From positions 30,121 to 84,927 of the forward strand of contig NZ_JABFMW010000019.1 in assembly GCF_013359725.1 (NCBI RefSeq): a stretch of DNA of 54,807 nt. Reading direction: 5' to 3'. The notes under the pieces were generated by a model. The model did no database searches and was not told where the DNA came from. It was given only the letters and a program-made list of their open reading frames with translations. The translations under genes and the position numbers were made by a program. Every line of letters begins with the position of its first letter. Position 1 is the stretch's first letter. This document shows, in pieces, positions 34,888 through 43,349 of this stretch. This stretch comes from Pseudarthrobacter sp. C4D7. GTDB lineage: Bacteria; Actinomycetota; Actinomycetes; Actinomycetales; Micrococcaceae.

Positions 34888-35439
34888 TTAGTCCGCGCGC
34901 ACCCCGTACGTGCTCAGTACGTTGCCTTTGCTGGTGGTCGACTGCTCCTGCAGCACCAGCCGGGTCAGTGGGTCGCCGTCCTCGAAAAGCCGGCGGCCGC
35001 TGCCTGCGATCACCGGGTGGGTCATCAGCTGCAGTGAGTCCAACAGCCCGGCGAACAGCAGCTGGCGCACCACGGAGATGCTTCCGCACACGGCGATTTC
35101 GCCGCCGTCGCGCTCCTTCAACGCGGCCACGAACTCCGGCAGCGGGGCATCCATCACCTGCGAGTTCTGCCATTCCAGCGGTCCGGTCAGCGTGCGCGAC
35201 GCAACGAACTTCTCCACGGGGTTGATGAACGCGGCGAAGTCCTGGTCCTGCGGCGCGGTGGGCCAGTAACCGGCCCACTCCTGGTAGCTGACGCGGCCAA
35301 GGATGACGGTGTCCACGGAGTTGATCATCCGGGTCAGGCCCTCCCCGAGTTCCCCGTCGAAGCTGTCGAACTGGAACTTGAAAGGTTCGGACACCACCCC
35401 GTCCACGGAGTGGAACAGGCCGGCTGTGACTCTACGCAT
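34888..35439 (-). CDS. Dihydrofolate reductase-like (RibD C-terminal domain) protein
   Basis: The start is ATG 35439, with TTGGAGG upstream. The 183 residues match the RibD_C/YwjB-type fold: TAGLFHSVDGVVSEP, VILGRVSYQEWAGYWP, FVASRTLTGPLEWQNS, IAVCGSISVVRQLLFAGLLD and VIAGSGRRLFEDG. These stand-alone NADPH-dependent reductase-like proteins are common in actinobacteria, usually of unknown substrate. It is a single gene convergent with mmuM. Confidence 0.87.
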   Translation of the reverse strand: MRRVTAGLFHSVDGVVSEPFKFQFDSFDGELGEGLTRMINSVDTVILGRVSYQEWAGYWPTAPQDQDFAAFINPVEKFVASRTLTGPLEWQNSQVMDAPLPEFVAALKERDGGEIAVCGSISVVRQLLFAGLLDSLQLMTHPVIAGSGRRLFEDGDPLTRLVLQEQSTTSKGNVLSTYGVRAD

Positions 35440-35661
35440 GGAAGCCTCCAAAAATTGAGTGGACAGGCCTTACGGTATTCGGCCAAGCCCTGCGCGGGAA
35501 GGGTTTTGGGCGGCCGGTTTCGGCCCGGAAAACCGGACGACGGCGGCAGCTGAGTTAGCTTCATCACTCGCCGTGTCGTCTTGCGCAGTTTCCAACCCTC
35601 CGGGGCCCATACTGGTGAGTGAACGGCTTCCGCCGTCCCCCGGCCAGGCAGGAGGAAGTGC

Positions 35662-36048
35662 ATGGATACCCTGAAAAAAGTCGTGACCAACCAGTATTTC
35701 CCCGCCGGTGCCGTGCTGACCGCCGTCCTGCTCTTCTGGGTCGTGGCCATGCTGGGCGGGCTGTCGCTGCTGAACAACAACCAGCCGCCGCTGACCACCC
35801 TGACCTGGATGCTGTTCGTATATGCCGCAGCCGTACTGACGCCCCTCGCGGGTCTCCTGGCCGCCGTGGACCTGGTCCGCCGCTGGCGCCGCAACCGCGC
35901 TGCCGCCTCCGCGACTGCCAACCCGGACGGCGTCCCCGCCGGTGCAGGGGACGTATCCCAGCAGGGCCAGCCACGGAACGGCCAATCCCAGTCCTCCCAG
36001 CCCGCGCCGGCCAAGCCGCAGCGCCCGGGCCGCCAGGAAGCTGCCTGA
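35662..36048 (+). CDS. Small two-helix membrane protein of unknown function
   Basis: The protein has 128 residues with AGGAGG before the ATG. Transmembrane segments lie at about 15-36 (AGAVLTAVLLFWVVAMLGGLS) and 48-69 (MLFVYAAAVLTPLAGLLAAV). A basic stop-transfer (RRWRRNR) and a low-complexity hydrophilic tail rich in Gln, Pro, Ala and Ser follow. No motif is recognised. It is convergent with the GGDEF/EAL gene, 15 bp apart. Confidence 0.7.
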   Translation: MDTLKKVVTNQYFPAGAVLTAVLLFWVVAMLGGLSLLNNNQPPLTTLTWMLFVYAAAVLTPLAGLLAAVDLVRRWRRNRAAASATANPDGVPAGAGDVSQQGQPRNGQSQSSQPAPAKPQRPGRQEAA

Positions 36049-36063
36049 CCCGGACGCTTCGGG

Positions 36064-38232
36064 CTACCTGCCCTTCAACGCGCTGAGGGCTTCTCCCGCG
36101 TGGTGCAAAGCCTGGTGCAGCCTGTCGCCGGGCTCCGGCAGCGAGAACAGGTACCCCTGCAGCGAATCGCACTCCAGCGCCGTCAGGTAGTCCGCTTGGG
36201 CCGCAGTCTCAATACCCTCCGCCGTAACGGTCAGGCCCAGGCTGTGCGCCATGTTGATCATGGAGCTGAGGATCGGCAGGCGCTCATTGCCCGTCCGCAC
36301 CATGGACACGAACGTTTTGTCGATCTTGACGGTGTCCACGGGCAGGTCCTGCAGCCGGCCCAGCGAGGAATAGCCGGTGCCGAAGTCATCCAGCGCCACC
36401 CGCACGCCCGCGTCCCGCAGCGCGCTGAGCTGCTGGATCAGGCTGCAGTCGGCGTCGAAGAAGACGCTCTCGGTTACTTCCACGACCAGCTGGTAGGGCG
36501 CCACCCCGCTGGCTTCGGCCAGGCGCAGCACATTCCCCGCGAAGTCGGGTTCCTGCAGCTGGACGCCGGAGACGTTCACGGCCAGGGACCGCGACGGGTC
36601 CTCGCTGAGCCATTGCGCCAGCTGGACCATTCCGGTGGCCATTACTTCGGCCCCGATCTCGCTGATCAGTCCGGTGCGCTCGGCGAGCGGGATGAAGACC
36701 GACGGCGGTATCCGTTCCCCGTCCCGGTCCCACCTGGCGAGGGCCTCCAGCTGGACCACCTGCCCCATCCGGTGCGACACGATCGGCTGGAAGTCCACGG
36801 TGATCTCGCCCCGGGCGACGGCCAGCTGGAGGCCGCCCTCCATATGCGTCCGCTGCACCAGTGCCTGCATCATGTCCGGGTGAAAGCGCAGGAACCGGTT
36901 CTTGCCGGCCGCCTTGGCCGCGTACATGGCAATGTCCGCGTGCCGCAGCAGCTCGGACGGGCCCACGCTGTCCTGTCCCAGGGAGGCGAGCCCCAGGCTC
37001 AGGCTGGGACGGAGGACGGTGCCGGCGATGGTCACCGGAACGTGCAGGCAGCGCACGATGCACGCCGCAATCGCATCCGCATCGGGGCAGGCCGTCAGGA
37101 GCACCACGAATTCGTCGCCGCCCAGCCGGGCCACGACGTCGGCCGTGGGAACGCAGCCGCGGAGCCTGCGCGCCACCTCGACGAGCATGTCATCGCCTGC
37201 CTGGTGGCCGAGGATGTCGTTGACTTCCTTGAAGTCGTCCAGGTCAAGGAGCAGCACATCCACGGTCTTCAGCCGCGGTTCCTGCAATGATTCGGCCAGG
37301 GCGTCGTTGAAGACAGCCCGGTTGGCGAGCCCCGTCAGCGGGTCCTGGAAGGCCATGGCGCGCAGCTTTTCGGCCTGCACGGCGAGGTCCATCATGGCCT
37401 GTTGCGCCTGCTCCTGGGCTCTCCGGCGCGGCGTCACATCGCGGAAGCTCCACACCCGCCCCACGATCTGCTCGCCGACCCGCTGCGGGCGGGAATACCG
37501 TTCGAAGGTGCGGCCGTCCCGGAACTCGACAACGTCGTGGCTTTCGGCCGCCGGTTCCTGCTGGAGTTCACCCAGCCGTGCGGCAAAGACCACCGGGTCC
37601 GCCACCTGCCCCACGATGAGCTGCATGACCGGTTCATCGCTGGTGCCCTGCATCAGCTCCGGAGGGATGCCCCACATGGTGAGGAACTGCTCATTGAATC
37701 CGGCCACGCTGCCGTCGGTGCCGATCACCAGGATGCCGTCGGCGGTGGATTCCAGGGTCGCCGCCAGCAGGGACATGGCTTCCCGCAGGTTGGCGTCAGC
37801 GGTCCTGCGGTGGGCAGTGCCGCGGGCAGAAAGCAGCAGCCGTGCGCCTGCCGGGTCCGTGATGCCTGCACCGGTGGTGGGCGTGCCTTCGTGGTGGCGG
37901 GGGAGGAGCGCCGCTGCAAGTTCTATGGGGACTTCGGTTCCGTCGCGGCGCAGGGCAGTGACGTCCCGGGGTGTTGGATGCCCTTCCGGCAGGCTGTGGA
38001 GCAGGTCCAGCAGCTGGGCTACGTCGTCACGGAAGCCCTCGCCGAACAGCTGCCGGTGGTCCATGCCCGTGAAGGCTTCCTGCTCCAGCGCAAACAAGCG
38101 TGCCGCTGCCACATTGGCGGCAAGCACGGTGCCGTCCGCGGCCAGGGCCAGGAGCGCATCCGGGCTGGCGTCCATGACGACGCCAAAATTTTGTAATGCC
38201 ACATTGTTGTCACGGCCCGTAAAACCGGTCAT
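36064..38232 (-). CDS. PAS-PAS-GGDEF-EAL cyclic-di-GMP turnover protein
   Basis: The ATG at 38232 follows GAAGGGG and gives 722 residues. Two PAS domains lie at about 12-115 and 160-270. GGDEF lies at about 300-450 with an intact GGDEF at 371-375, but the inhibitory-site RxxD is replaced by PTAD. EAL lies at about 470-715 with an intact EAL at 496-498, DDFGTGYSSL, the KIDKTF segment and TAEGIE. Both diguanylate cyclase and phosphodiesterase activities are possible. There is no membrane helix, so it is a cytosolic sensor. It is one of few c-di-GMP signals expected in such a genome; the direction of the net reaction is unknown. Confidence 0.93.
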   Translation of the reverse strand: MTGFTGRDNNVALQNFGVVMDASPDALLALAADGTVLAANVAAARLFALEQEAFTGMDHRQLFGEGFRDDVAQLLDLLHSLPEGHPTPRDVTALRRDGTEVPIELAAALLPRHHEGTPTTGAGITDPAGARLLLSARGTAHRRTADANLREAMSLLAATLESTADGILVIGTDGSVAGFNEQFLTMWGIPPELMQGTSDEPVMQLIVGQVADPVVFAARLGELQQEPAAESHDVVEFRDGRTFERYSRPQRVGEQIVGRVWSFRDVTPRRRAQEQAQQAMMDLAVQAEKLRAMAFQDPLTGLANRAVFNDALAESLQEPRLKTVDVLLLDLDDFKEVNDILGHQAGDDMLVEVARRLRGCVPTADVVARLGGDEFVVLLTACPDADAIAACIVRCLHVPVTIAGTVLRPSLSLGLASLGQDSVGPSELLRHADIAMYAAKAAGKNRFLRFHPDMMQALVQRTHMEGGLQLAVARGEITVDFQPIVSHRMGQVVQLEALARWDRDGERIPPSVFIPLAERTGLISEIGAEVMATGMVQLAQWLSEDPSRSLAVNVSGVQLQEPDFAGNVLRLAEASGVAPYQLVVEVTESVFFDADCSLIQQLSALRDAGVRVALDDFGTGYSSLGRLQDLPVDTVKIDKTFVSMVRTGNERLPILSSMINMAHSLGLTVTAEGIETAAQADYLTALECDSLQGYLFSLPEPGDRLHQALHHAGEALSALKGR

Positions 38233-38321
38233 CACACCACCCCTTCGCAATCATAAAGGCGGCAAGGCCGAGTTGGGCCGGTAATCGGCACAACACATTT
38301 GTTGCGGTTGCAGAGGACATG

Positions 38322-38359
38322 AAAAGGCGCCGTCCTCCTTTTGGAGTCCGGCGCCTTTT
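38322..38359 (-). terminator. Terminator of the GlsB-like gene
   Basis: AAAAGGCGCCG (38322-38332) pairs with CGGCGCCTTTT (38349-38359), with an inner CTCC-TTTT-GGAG pairing. On the minus strand the stem ends in TTTT. It is also symmetric enough to work in the other direction. Confidence 0.8.
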
Positions 38360-38380
38360 GGTAATGGCGTGGATAGACGG

Positions 38381-38650
38381 TTACGCGCGGCGGCCGCTGC
38401 GGTTGGTGACGGCGCCGTAGATCAGCAGCACGATGATGGAGCCCAGGATGGCCAGCAGCCAAGTCCTGATGTCGAAGAACTCTGCGAGGCCACCGCCGAA
38501 GATCAGCGATCCGATCCAGCCGCCCAGGATGGCTCCCACGACGCCGAGGACCATGGTGATCACCCAGCCGCCGCCTTGGCGGCCCGGCAGGATGGCCTTT
38601 GCAATGGCTCCAGCAATCAGGCCCAAAATGAGAAATCCGATAATGCCCAT
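38381..38650 (-). CDS. GlsB/YeaQ/YmgE-family stress-response membrane protein
   Basis: The start is ATG 38650, with AAGGAGTGGCAAC upstream. The 89 residues form three hydrophobic segments: GIIGFLILGLIAGAIAKAILPG, then GGWVITMVLGVVGAILGGWIGSL, and a C-terminal WLLAILGSIIVLLIYGAV. The first two segments are the transglycosylase-associated (Transgly_assoc) signature. Members are small inner-membrane proteins induced by stress, without proven biochemical function. It is monocistronic with its own terminator. Confidence 0.92.
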   Translation of the reverse strand: MGIIGFLILGLIAGAIAKAILPGRQGGGWVITMVLGVVGAILGGWIGSLIFGGGLAEFFDIRTWLLAILGSIIVLLIYGAVTNRSGRRA

Positions 38651-38849
38651 GTTGCCACTCCTTGTCAGTAAGTTGTGCCGGGCCCCCATTTCCGGTTCCC
38701 TCATTCAATCAGCAGGCTTACTACTCTGCAAGGCCCTGAATATCACAGGATGACTGTCAGTTTCCCGGGAATTAGCGGAATTCATCGCCGCGGGAAATGC
38801 GGCTGCCGATAGGATTGTGGATCCCTGCATCTGACGAAGGAGCCCCGGC

Positions 38850-39713
38850 ATGTCCAGCCAGACCCAGCGGCCGCGGGCCATATTCCTCGATATCGACGGT
38901 ACCTATGCTGACCATGGACTTGCCCCGGCAGCGCACGTTGAGGCGGTGCGGACAGCCCGTCAGCTGGGCCACCTGGTGTTCGTCTGCACCGGACGTCCGC
39001 TCTCCATGGTTCCAGGGCACATCCTGGATGCGGGATTCGACGGCACCATAACCGGCGCCGGTGCCAGGGTGGAGCTCAACGGTGAGGTCCTCAAGGACAC
39101 GCGGTTCGAGTCGGAACTGGCGGCGCGCATTGTTGGGACGTTGGACGCCCACGGCGCGGCCTACATCCTGGAAGCCCCGGAGGCCCTCTACGGGCGGACA
39201 GGCGTGGACGTGCGCCTCCGGGAGGTGCTGGGACCCATCTTTGCAGGCCGCCCACAGCACGACGGCGTCCTCGGCACCGACGTGGATCCGCTGGAGGACA
39301 TCCTGGGACCCATGCAGTACGCGGACGACCTCCGCGCAACGTCCTACGCGAAGATCTCCTGCTTTGACTCAGCGGTGCCGCTGTCCGGCCTCATGGAATC
39401 CTTCGGCCCGGGGGTGGGGCTGATCCCCAGTTCCCTGTCGGCGCTGGGTGGGCGTGCCGGGGAAATCTTCATGGCCGGCACCCACAAGGCCGTGGGGATC
39501 CAGGTGGTGGAAGCCCGGCTCGGCCTGGACCGGGCAGACATCGTGGCTATCGGCGACAGCGCCAATGACATCGAAATGCTCGAGTACGCGGGGGTGGGCA
39601 TCGCCGTGGAAGGCGGCCATCCCGCCGTTCTCGCCGCAGCGGACAGGGTCACCGCCGCCCCGGCCGGCGGCGGAGTAGCCCTTGCCCTCGCGGAGCTGGG
39701 GCTGCTGGGCTAA
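38850..39713 (+). CDS. HAD-superfamily (Cof-type) phosphatase
   Basis: The protein has 287 residues; GAAGGAG precedes the ATG. The nucleophile motif is DIDGTY (Asp14/Asp16), motif II is CTGRP, and motif IV is GDSANDIEML near residue 233. The C2-type cap lies between them, as in Cof/YidA phosphatases acting on sugar phosphates or flavin precursors. Thr replaces nothing critical. Its stop overlaps the stop of the convergent UDP-glucose dehydrogenase gene by four bases. Confidence 0.9.
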   Translation: MSSQTQRPRAIFLDIDGTYADHGLAPAAHVEAVRTARQLGHLVFVCTGRPLSMVPGHILDAGFDGTITGAGARVELNGEVLKDTRFESELAARIVGTLDAHGAAYILEAPEALYGRTGVDVRLREVLGPIFAGRPQHDGVLGTDVDPLEDILGPMQYADDLRATSYAKISCFDSAVPLSGLMESFGPGVGLIPSSLSALGGRAGEIFMAGTHKAVGIQVVEARLGLDRADIVAIGDSANDIEMLEYAGVGIAVEGGHPAVLAAADRVTAAPAGGGVALALAELGLLG

Positions 39714-41086
39714 CCCCGGGCTCCGGCCGCCACTGTCGCAGGGACGTCGGCGGGAGTCCCCAGCCCACGCACCACCCAGCCCTGTTCCCGCCAGGCTGCT
39801 GCATCCAGCACGTTGCGTGCGTCCAGGACCACGCGGCGCCGTACCTGCTGCCCGGCCGCCGCGGGACACAGCTGCCGGTACTCGTCCCACTCGGTGAGGA
39901 GCAGCACCAGCCCAGCCCCCTGGAGTGCCTTTTCCGTGGACGCCTCAAAGCGCAGGCGCGGGTAGCGGCGCCAGGCAAGGTTCACCGCCTTGGGGTCCGT
40001 TACGGTGACGTGGGCGCCGGCTGCGGCCAGCCGGTCCGCCACATCCAGGGCAGGGGAGTCACGGATGTCATCCGTCTCGGGTTTGAACGATGCACCCAGC
40101 ACGGTAATGGCACGCCCGGCGAGGCTCCCGCCGCACAGCTCCGCCGCGAGGTCCACCGTACGTTCGCGCTGGCCCAGGTTCACCGCATCCACCAGCCGCA
40201 TCCAGTCCTCCAGCGCGGGCACACCCAAGGTGGCGGCCTGGGCGCGGAAGCTGCGGATGTCCTTGGGCAGGCAGCCGCCGCCGAAACCAAGCCCCGCCTG
40301 CAGGTACCGGCCGCCGATCCGCGGGTCCAGTCCCATTGCCTCGCCCAGTTCGCCGACATCGGCGCCTGCGGCATCGCACAGTCCGGCAACCGCGTTGATG
40401 AAACTGACCTTCGTGGCCAGAAAGGCGTTCGCGGCCGACTTGATGAGCTCGGCCGTGGCGAAGTTGCAGACCAGGCGCGGAATGCCGGCAGCCAGCAACG
40501 GCTCATAGACCGCGTCAAGGGCCGCCGTCACCCCCACTGCCGCGCCGGATGCGGGATGAAACGCTGCGGCCCGGCCGCCGGCCACGCCGTAGACCAGGCG
40601 GTCCGGCACCAGGGAATCCTTCACGGCCGTGCCCTGCCGAAGGAACTCTGGATTCCAGCCGAGCAGCACGTCAGGCCGCGCGGCGAGGACGTCCCGGAGC
40701 ATCTCCACTGTGCCAACAGGCACCGTGGACTTACCCACGACGACGGCGCCCGCGGCCAGGTGCGGCAGCACGGCCGTCGCGGCGGAGACCAGGAAGGTGA
40801 GGTCGGCGGCGTCGGACGCCTTGTCCTGTGGCGTCCCCACGCACAAAAAGTGCACCTGTGCGTCCGCCGCGTCGGCGGGATCGGTGGAGAAGCGCAGCCG
40901 CCCGGTGGCGCGGCCGTGCTCCAGGAGTTCATCCAGGCCAGGTTCGTGGAACGGGGCGGCTCCCCGGGCCAGCTGTGCCACCTTGCCGGGGTCCACGTCG
41001 ATGCCCACGACCGTATGGCCCATGGACGCCAGCGTTGCCGCGTGCACCGCGCCGAGGTAGCCGCAGCCAATAACGGAAACGATCAT
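39710..41086 (-). CDS. ugd: UDP-glucose 6-dehydrogenase
   Basis: The start is ATG 41086, preceded by AGGAG and overlapping the upstream stop as ATGA; 458 residues. The N-terminal Rossmann motif is VIGCGYLGAVHA, followed by GTPQ. The catalytic Cys272 is in GFGGGCLPKD, with Lys in NAFLATKVSFIN. The C-terminal UDP-binding domain has GASFKPETDDIRDSPA. It oxidises UDP-glucose to UDP-glucuronate with two NAD+. Coupling to the GT4 gene suggests a role in a glycolipid or capsule precursor pathway. Confidence 0.94.
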   Translation of the reverse strand: MIVSVIGCGYLGAVHAATLASMGHTVVGIDVDPGKVAQLARGAAPFHEPGLDELLEHGRATGRLRFSTDPADAADAQVHFLCVGTPQDKASDAADLTFLVSAATAVLPHLAAGAVVVGKSTVPVGTVEMLRDVLAARPDVLLGWNPEFLRQGTAVKDSLVPDRLVYGVAGGRAAAFHPASGAAVGVTAALDAVYEPLLAAGIPRLVCNFATAELIKSAANAFLATKVSFINAVAGLCDAAGADVGELGEAMGLDPRIGGRYLQAGLGFGGGCLPKDIRSFRAQAATLGVPALEDWMRLVDAVNLGQRERTVDLAAELCGGSLAGRAITVLGASFKPETDDIRDSPALDVADRLAAAGAHVTVTDPKAVNLAWRRYPRLRFEASTEKALQGAGLVLLLTEWDEYRQLCPAAAGQQVRRRVVLDARNVLDAAAWREQGWVVRGLGTPADVPATVAAGARG

Positions 41087-42240
41087 GAAGAGGCTCCTGC
41101 CCTTGAGGTCTTCGGGGGCGGTACGGAAGCCCCCGCGATAACGTCGGCGTAGTGCTGCACGAGTTCCGTGCAGAGCGCCGGCCAGGTCCTGCCCTGGACC
41201 GATGCGTGTGCTGCCGCGGCAAACGCCCGGCGCTTGGCGTCGTCGCCCACCAGGTCCTGCACGCGGGTGCGCATCGCGGCCAGGTCTCCCGGTTCGTAGA
41301 GCCACCCGGTGCGCGAGTTTTCCACCAGGTCCAGCGGGCCGCCCCGGCCCGTGGCCACCACCGGCACACCCGATGCCATGGCCTCCTGGATGGTCTGGCA
41401 GAAGGTTTCGAACTCGCCGGGATGGACGAACAGATCGAACGATGCAACGGCCCGCGCCAAGTGGTCACCGCCCAGGAACCCGGTAAACGCCGCGTGGGGG
41501 AGGGCGGCCTCTAGGGCGGCCCGCTGCGGTCCGTCGCCCACCACTACCAGCCGGGTGTTGGGAATACCGGCCAGGGCGGCGAGATCTTGCACCTGCTTTT
41601 CGACGGCGAGCCTGCCCACATAGCCGATGATCCGTTCACCGCCGGGGGCCACAGAGGCCCGCCAGCCGTCGTCGCGCTTTTCCGGGGCAAACCGTGCCGT
41701 GTCAACGCCGCGGCGCCACATCCGTACCCGCGGGATGCCCCGGCCGCGCAGCTGGTTCAGCGCGAACGTGGAGGGCACCAAGGTGCGGGTGGCCAGCAAG
41801 TGGATGTTCTCCACCCGGTTCCATGCCCAGTTCTCCAGGAATGGAACGCCGTACCGGCCGGCGTAGCTGGGTATTTCGGTCTGGTAAACGGCCACGGTGG
41901 GAATCCCCAGTTGGTGCGCGGCCTGGGCGGCACGCCAGCCAAGGACGAACGGCGAGGCAAGATGCACCACGTCGGGCGCGTACTCGGCAAGGATTCGCTT
42001 GACCCGGTACACCCCTCCCAGTGCCACCCGCACATTCGCGTACCCGGCCAGCGGCACCGCAGGAAGCCGGTGGACCTCCGCCCCCTTGACCTGGTCTTCC
42101 CGCGCCCCGTCATCCCCGGAGGGGGCGATGACCAGCACGTCGTCGCCACGGTCCTGGAGATGGTCCAGGACCCGCAGGATGGAATGGGTGACGCCATTCA
42201 TAAGCGGCAAAAAAGATTCGGCAACGATTGCGATCCTCAC
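41083..42240 (-). CDS. GT4 glycosyltransferase, MgtA/PimB-like alpha-mannosyltransferase family
   Basis: The frame starts at GTG 42240 (GTGGAGAG just before it) and gives 385 residues. The N-terminal RIAIVAESFLPLMNGVTHSI is very close to mycobacterial GDP-mannose-dependent mannosyltransferases. The acceptor-side VWHLASPF-like region reads VVHLASPFVLG. The donor domain has GYVGRLAVEKQ and the EX7E motif within HPGEFETFCQTIQEAMASG. It probably transfers a hexose, likely mannose, to a glycolipid acceptor at the inner membrane face. It overlaps ugd by four bases (ATGA). Donor specificity is inferred from the family. Confidence 0.88.
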   Translation of the reverse strand: MRIAIVAESFLPLMNGVTHSILRVLDHLQDRGDDVLVIAPSGDDGAREDQVKGAEVHRLPAVPLAGYANVRVALGGVYRVKRILAEYAPDVVHLASPFVLGWRAAQAAHQLGIPTVAVYQTEIPSYAGRYGVPFLENWAWNRVENIHLLATRTLVPSTFALNQLRGRGIPRVRMWRRGVDTARFAPEKRDDGWRASVAPGGERIIGYVGRLAVEKQVQDLAALAGIPNTRLVVVGDGPQRAALEAALPHAAFTGFLGGDHLARAVASFDLFVHPGEFETFCQTIQEAMASGVPVVATGRGGPLDLVENSRTGWLYEPGDLAAMRTRVQDLVGDDAKRRAFAAAAHASVQGRTWPALCTELVQHYADVIAGASVPPPKTSRAGASS

Positions 42241-42335
42241 CTCTCCACCGTGGGGTCCGTCCTTGACGCGGCGGGGGAGGACGCATTACCCCGAGGAAAA
42301 GGCCAGGTGAACAACTGCCGCGGCGCCGGAAAAAT

Positions 42336-42373
42336 TACTAAGCAGGCTTGGCATTTGATACTAAGCATGCTTA
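42336..42373 (+). promoter_or_regulatory. Two TACTAAGCA(G/T)GCTT repeats upstream of the PRC-barrel gene
   Basis: TACTAAGCAGGCTTG (42336-42350) and TACTAAGCATGCTTA (42359-42373) begin 23 bp apart, two helical turns. The second contains the perfect 12-bp palindrome TAAGCATGCTTA. The region is AT-richer than its flanks. Tandem operator sites or a stress-promoter element are likely. Confidence 0.5.
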
Positions 42374-42504
42374 CGGTAGTGGGGCATTCAGTCAGCGCAG
42401 AGCCTCAAGCAGCCGGGGCCGGACGCCGGGTGACGGGATCCAGCCCCGGTCCGGACCGTCCAGCGCTGGCAGATCCAGTGCACGGGACCATCCAAGGAGA
42501 CGTC

Positions 42505-43008
42505 ATGCTCAACAGGGAAAACCTTGAAAACCTGCTCACCAAGGGCGGGAACGTCGTCGGCTCAGACGGTGCGAAAATCGGTTCAATCGGCCAACTGTAC
42601 GCGGACGATGACACGGGCGAGCCCACGTGGGTCACGGTCAAAACCGGGCTCTTCGGCACCTCCGAGTCGTTTGTTCCCGTAGAGGGCGCCCACCACCAGG
42701 GCGAGGACCTGGTGGTTCCCTTCACCAAGGAACACGTGAAGGATGCGCCGCGCGTGGACGCGGACGGCCACCTGACCCCCGAGGAAGAAGACCGGCTCTA
42801 CACGTATTACGACCAAGGCGCACGCACCTACACCGAGGCGCTCGCCGGCGAGGCGCGGGATGCGGACGACGTGGACCTGCAGGGTGATGCAGACCTTAAC
42901 GCCGGAACTCCAACGGACGGACTTGGTGCCGGCGGCGACAGCGGCGCCCACGACCGCGCACGGCTGCGCAAGTATGTCACCAGGACCAACGCGCAGGAGC
43001 ATGAATAG
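42505..43008 (+). CDS. PRC-barrel domain protein
   Basis: The ATG at 42505 follows AAGGAGACGTC; 167 residues. The long open frame before it is antisense to the glycosyltransferase. The N-terminal PRC barrel covers about 5-80 (GSDGAKIGSIGQLYADDDTG, then TWVTVKTGLFGTSESFVPV). A hydrophilic, acidic C-terminus (DADDVDLQGDADLN) follows. Stand-alone PRC-barrel proteins are often stress-induced and of unknown role. The repeats upstream may control it. Confidence 0.88.
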   Translation: MLNRENLENLLTKGGNVVGSDGAKIGSIGQLYADDDTGEPTWVTVKTGLFGTSESFVPVEGAHHQGEDLVVPFTKEHVKDAPRVDADGHLTPEEEDRLYTYYDQGARTYTEALAGEARDADDVDLQGDADLNAGTPTDGLGAGGDSGAHDRARLRKYVTRTNAQEHE

Positions 43009-43030
43009 GCCGGCCGGACTTAACTGAACG

Positions 43031-43068
43031 CTGGTGCAGCCGCGCTGAAGGCGTGGGCTGCACCAGCC
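43031..43068 (+). terminator. Hairpin after the PRC-barrel gene
   Basis: GCTGGTGCAGCC (43031-43042) pairs perfectly with GGCTGCACCAGC (43057-43068), 14-base loop, no T-run. The rest of the 341-bp gap (43069-43349) has no credible gene. Its only notable part is an AT-rich patch near 43225 (TTTCTACCAATTTTACGG) that could be a promoter for the next gene. Confidence 0.6.
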
Positions 43069-43349
43069 AGTAGGACGAATATCTTCAGAACTTACGGTTC
43101 ATCTCTCATTCGCGGCTCCTGTTGTCCCGGTTGGTTGAATCCGGGTTCATGGCCGGCGCTGTCCACGTCCGGCGGCGAGGGTGCTCCGCACTTTGCCCTC
43201 CGCGGGCCGGCGGGTCCCGGTTTCTACCAATTTTACGGCCGTGCAGGGCAAAAAGCGCCGCCGGGCGCAGCCCTGGGTCGGTGATCGGTGGCGCCCGGAA
43301 GCCTGTCGTTCGCGGGGGCGGGGCGCCCGGCGTGACACCATGGACCACG

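Noticed and set aside
41587..42504. N-terminal extension of the PRC-barrel frame to 41587
   Set aside because: The extension is antisense to the glycosyltransferase. A strong AAGGAG ribosome site marks ATG 42505.
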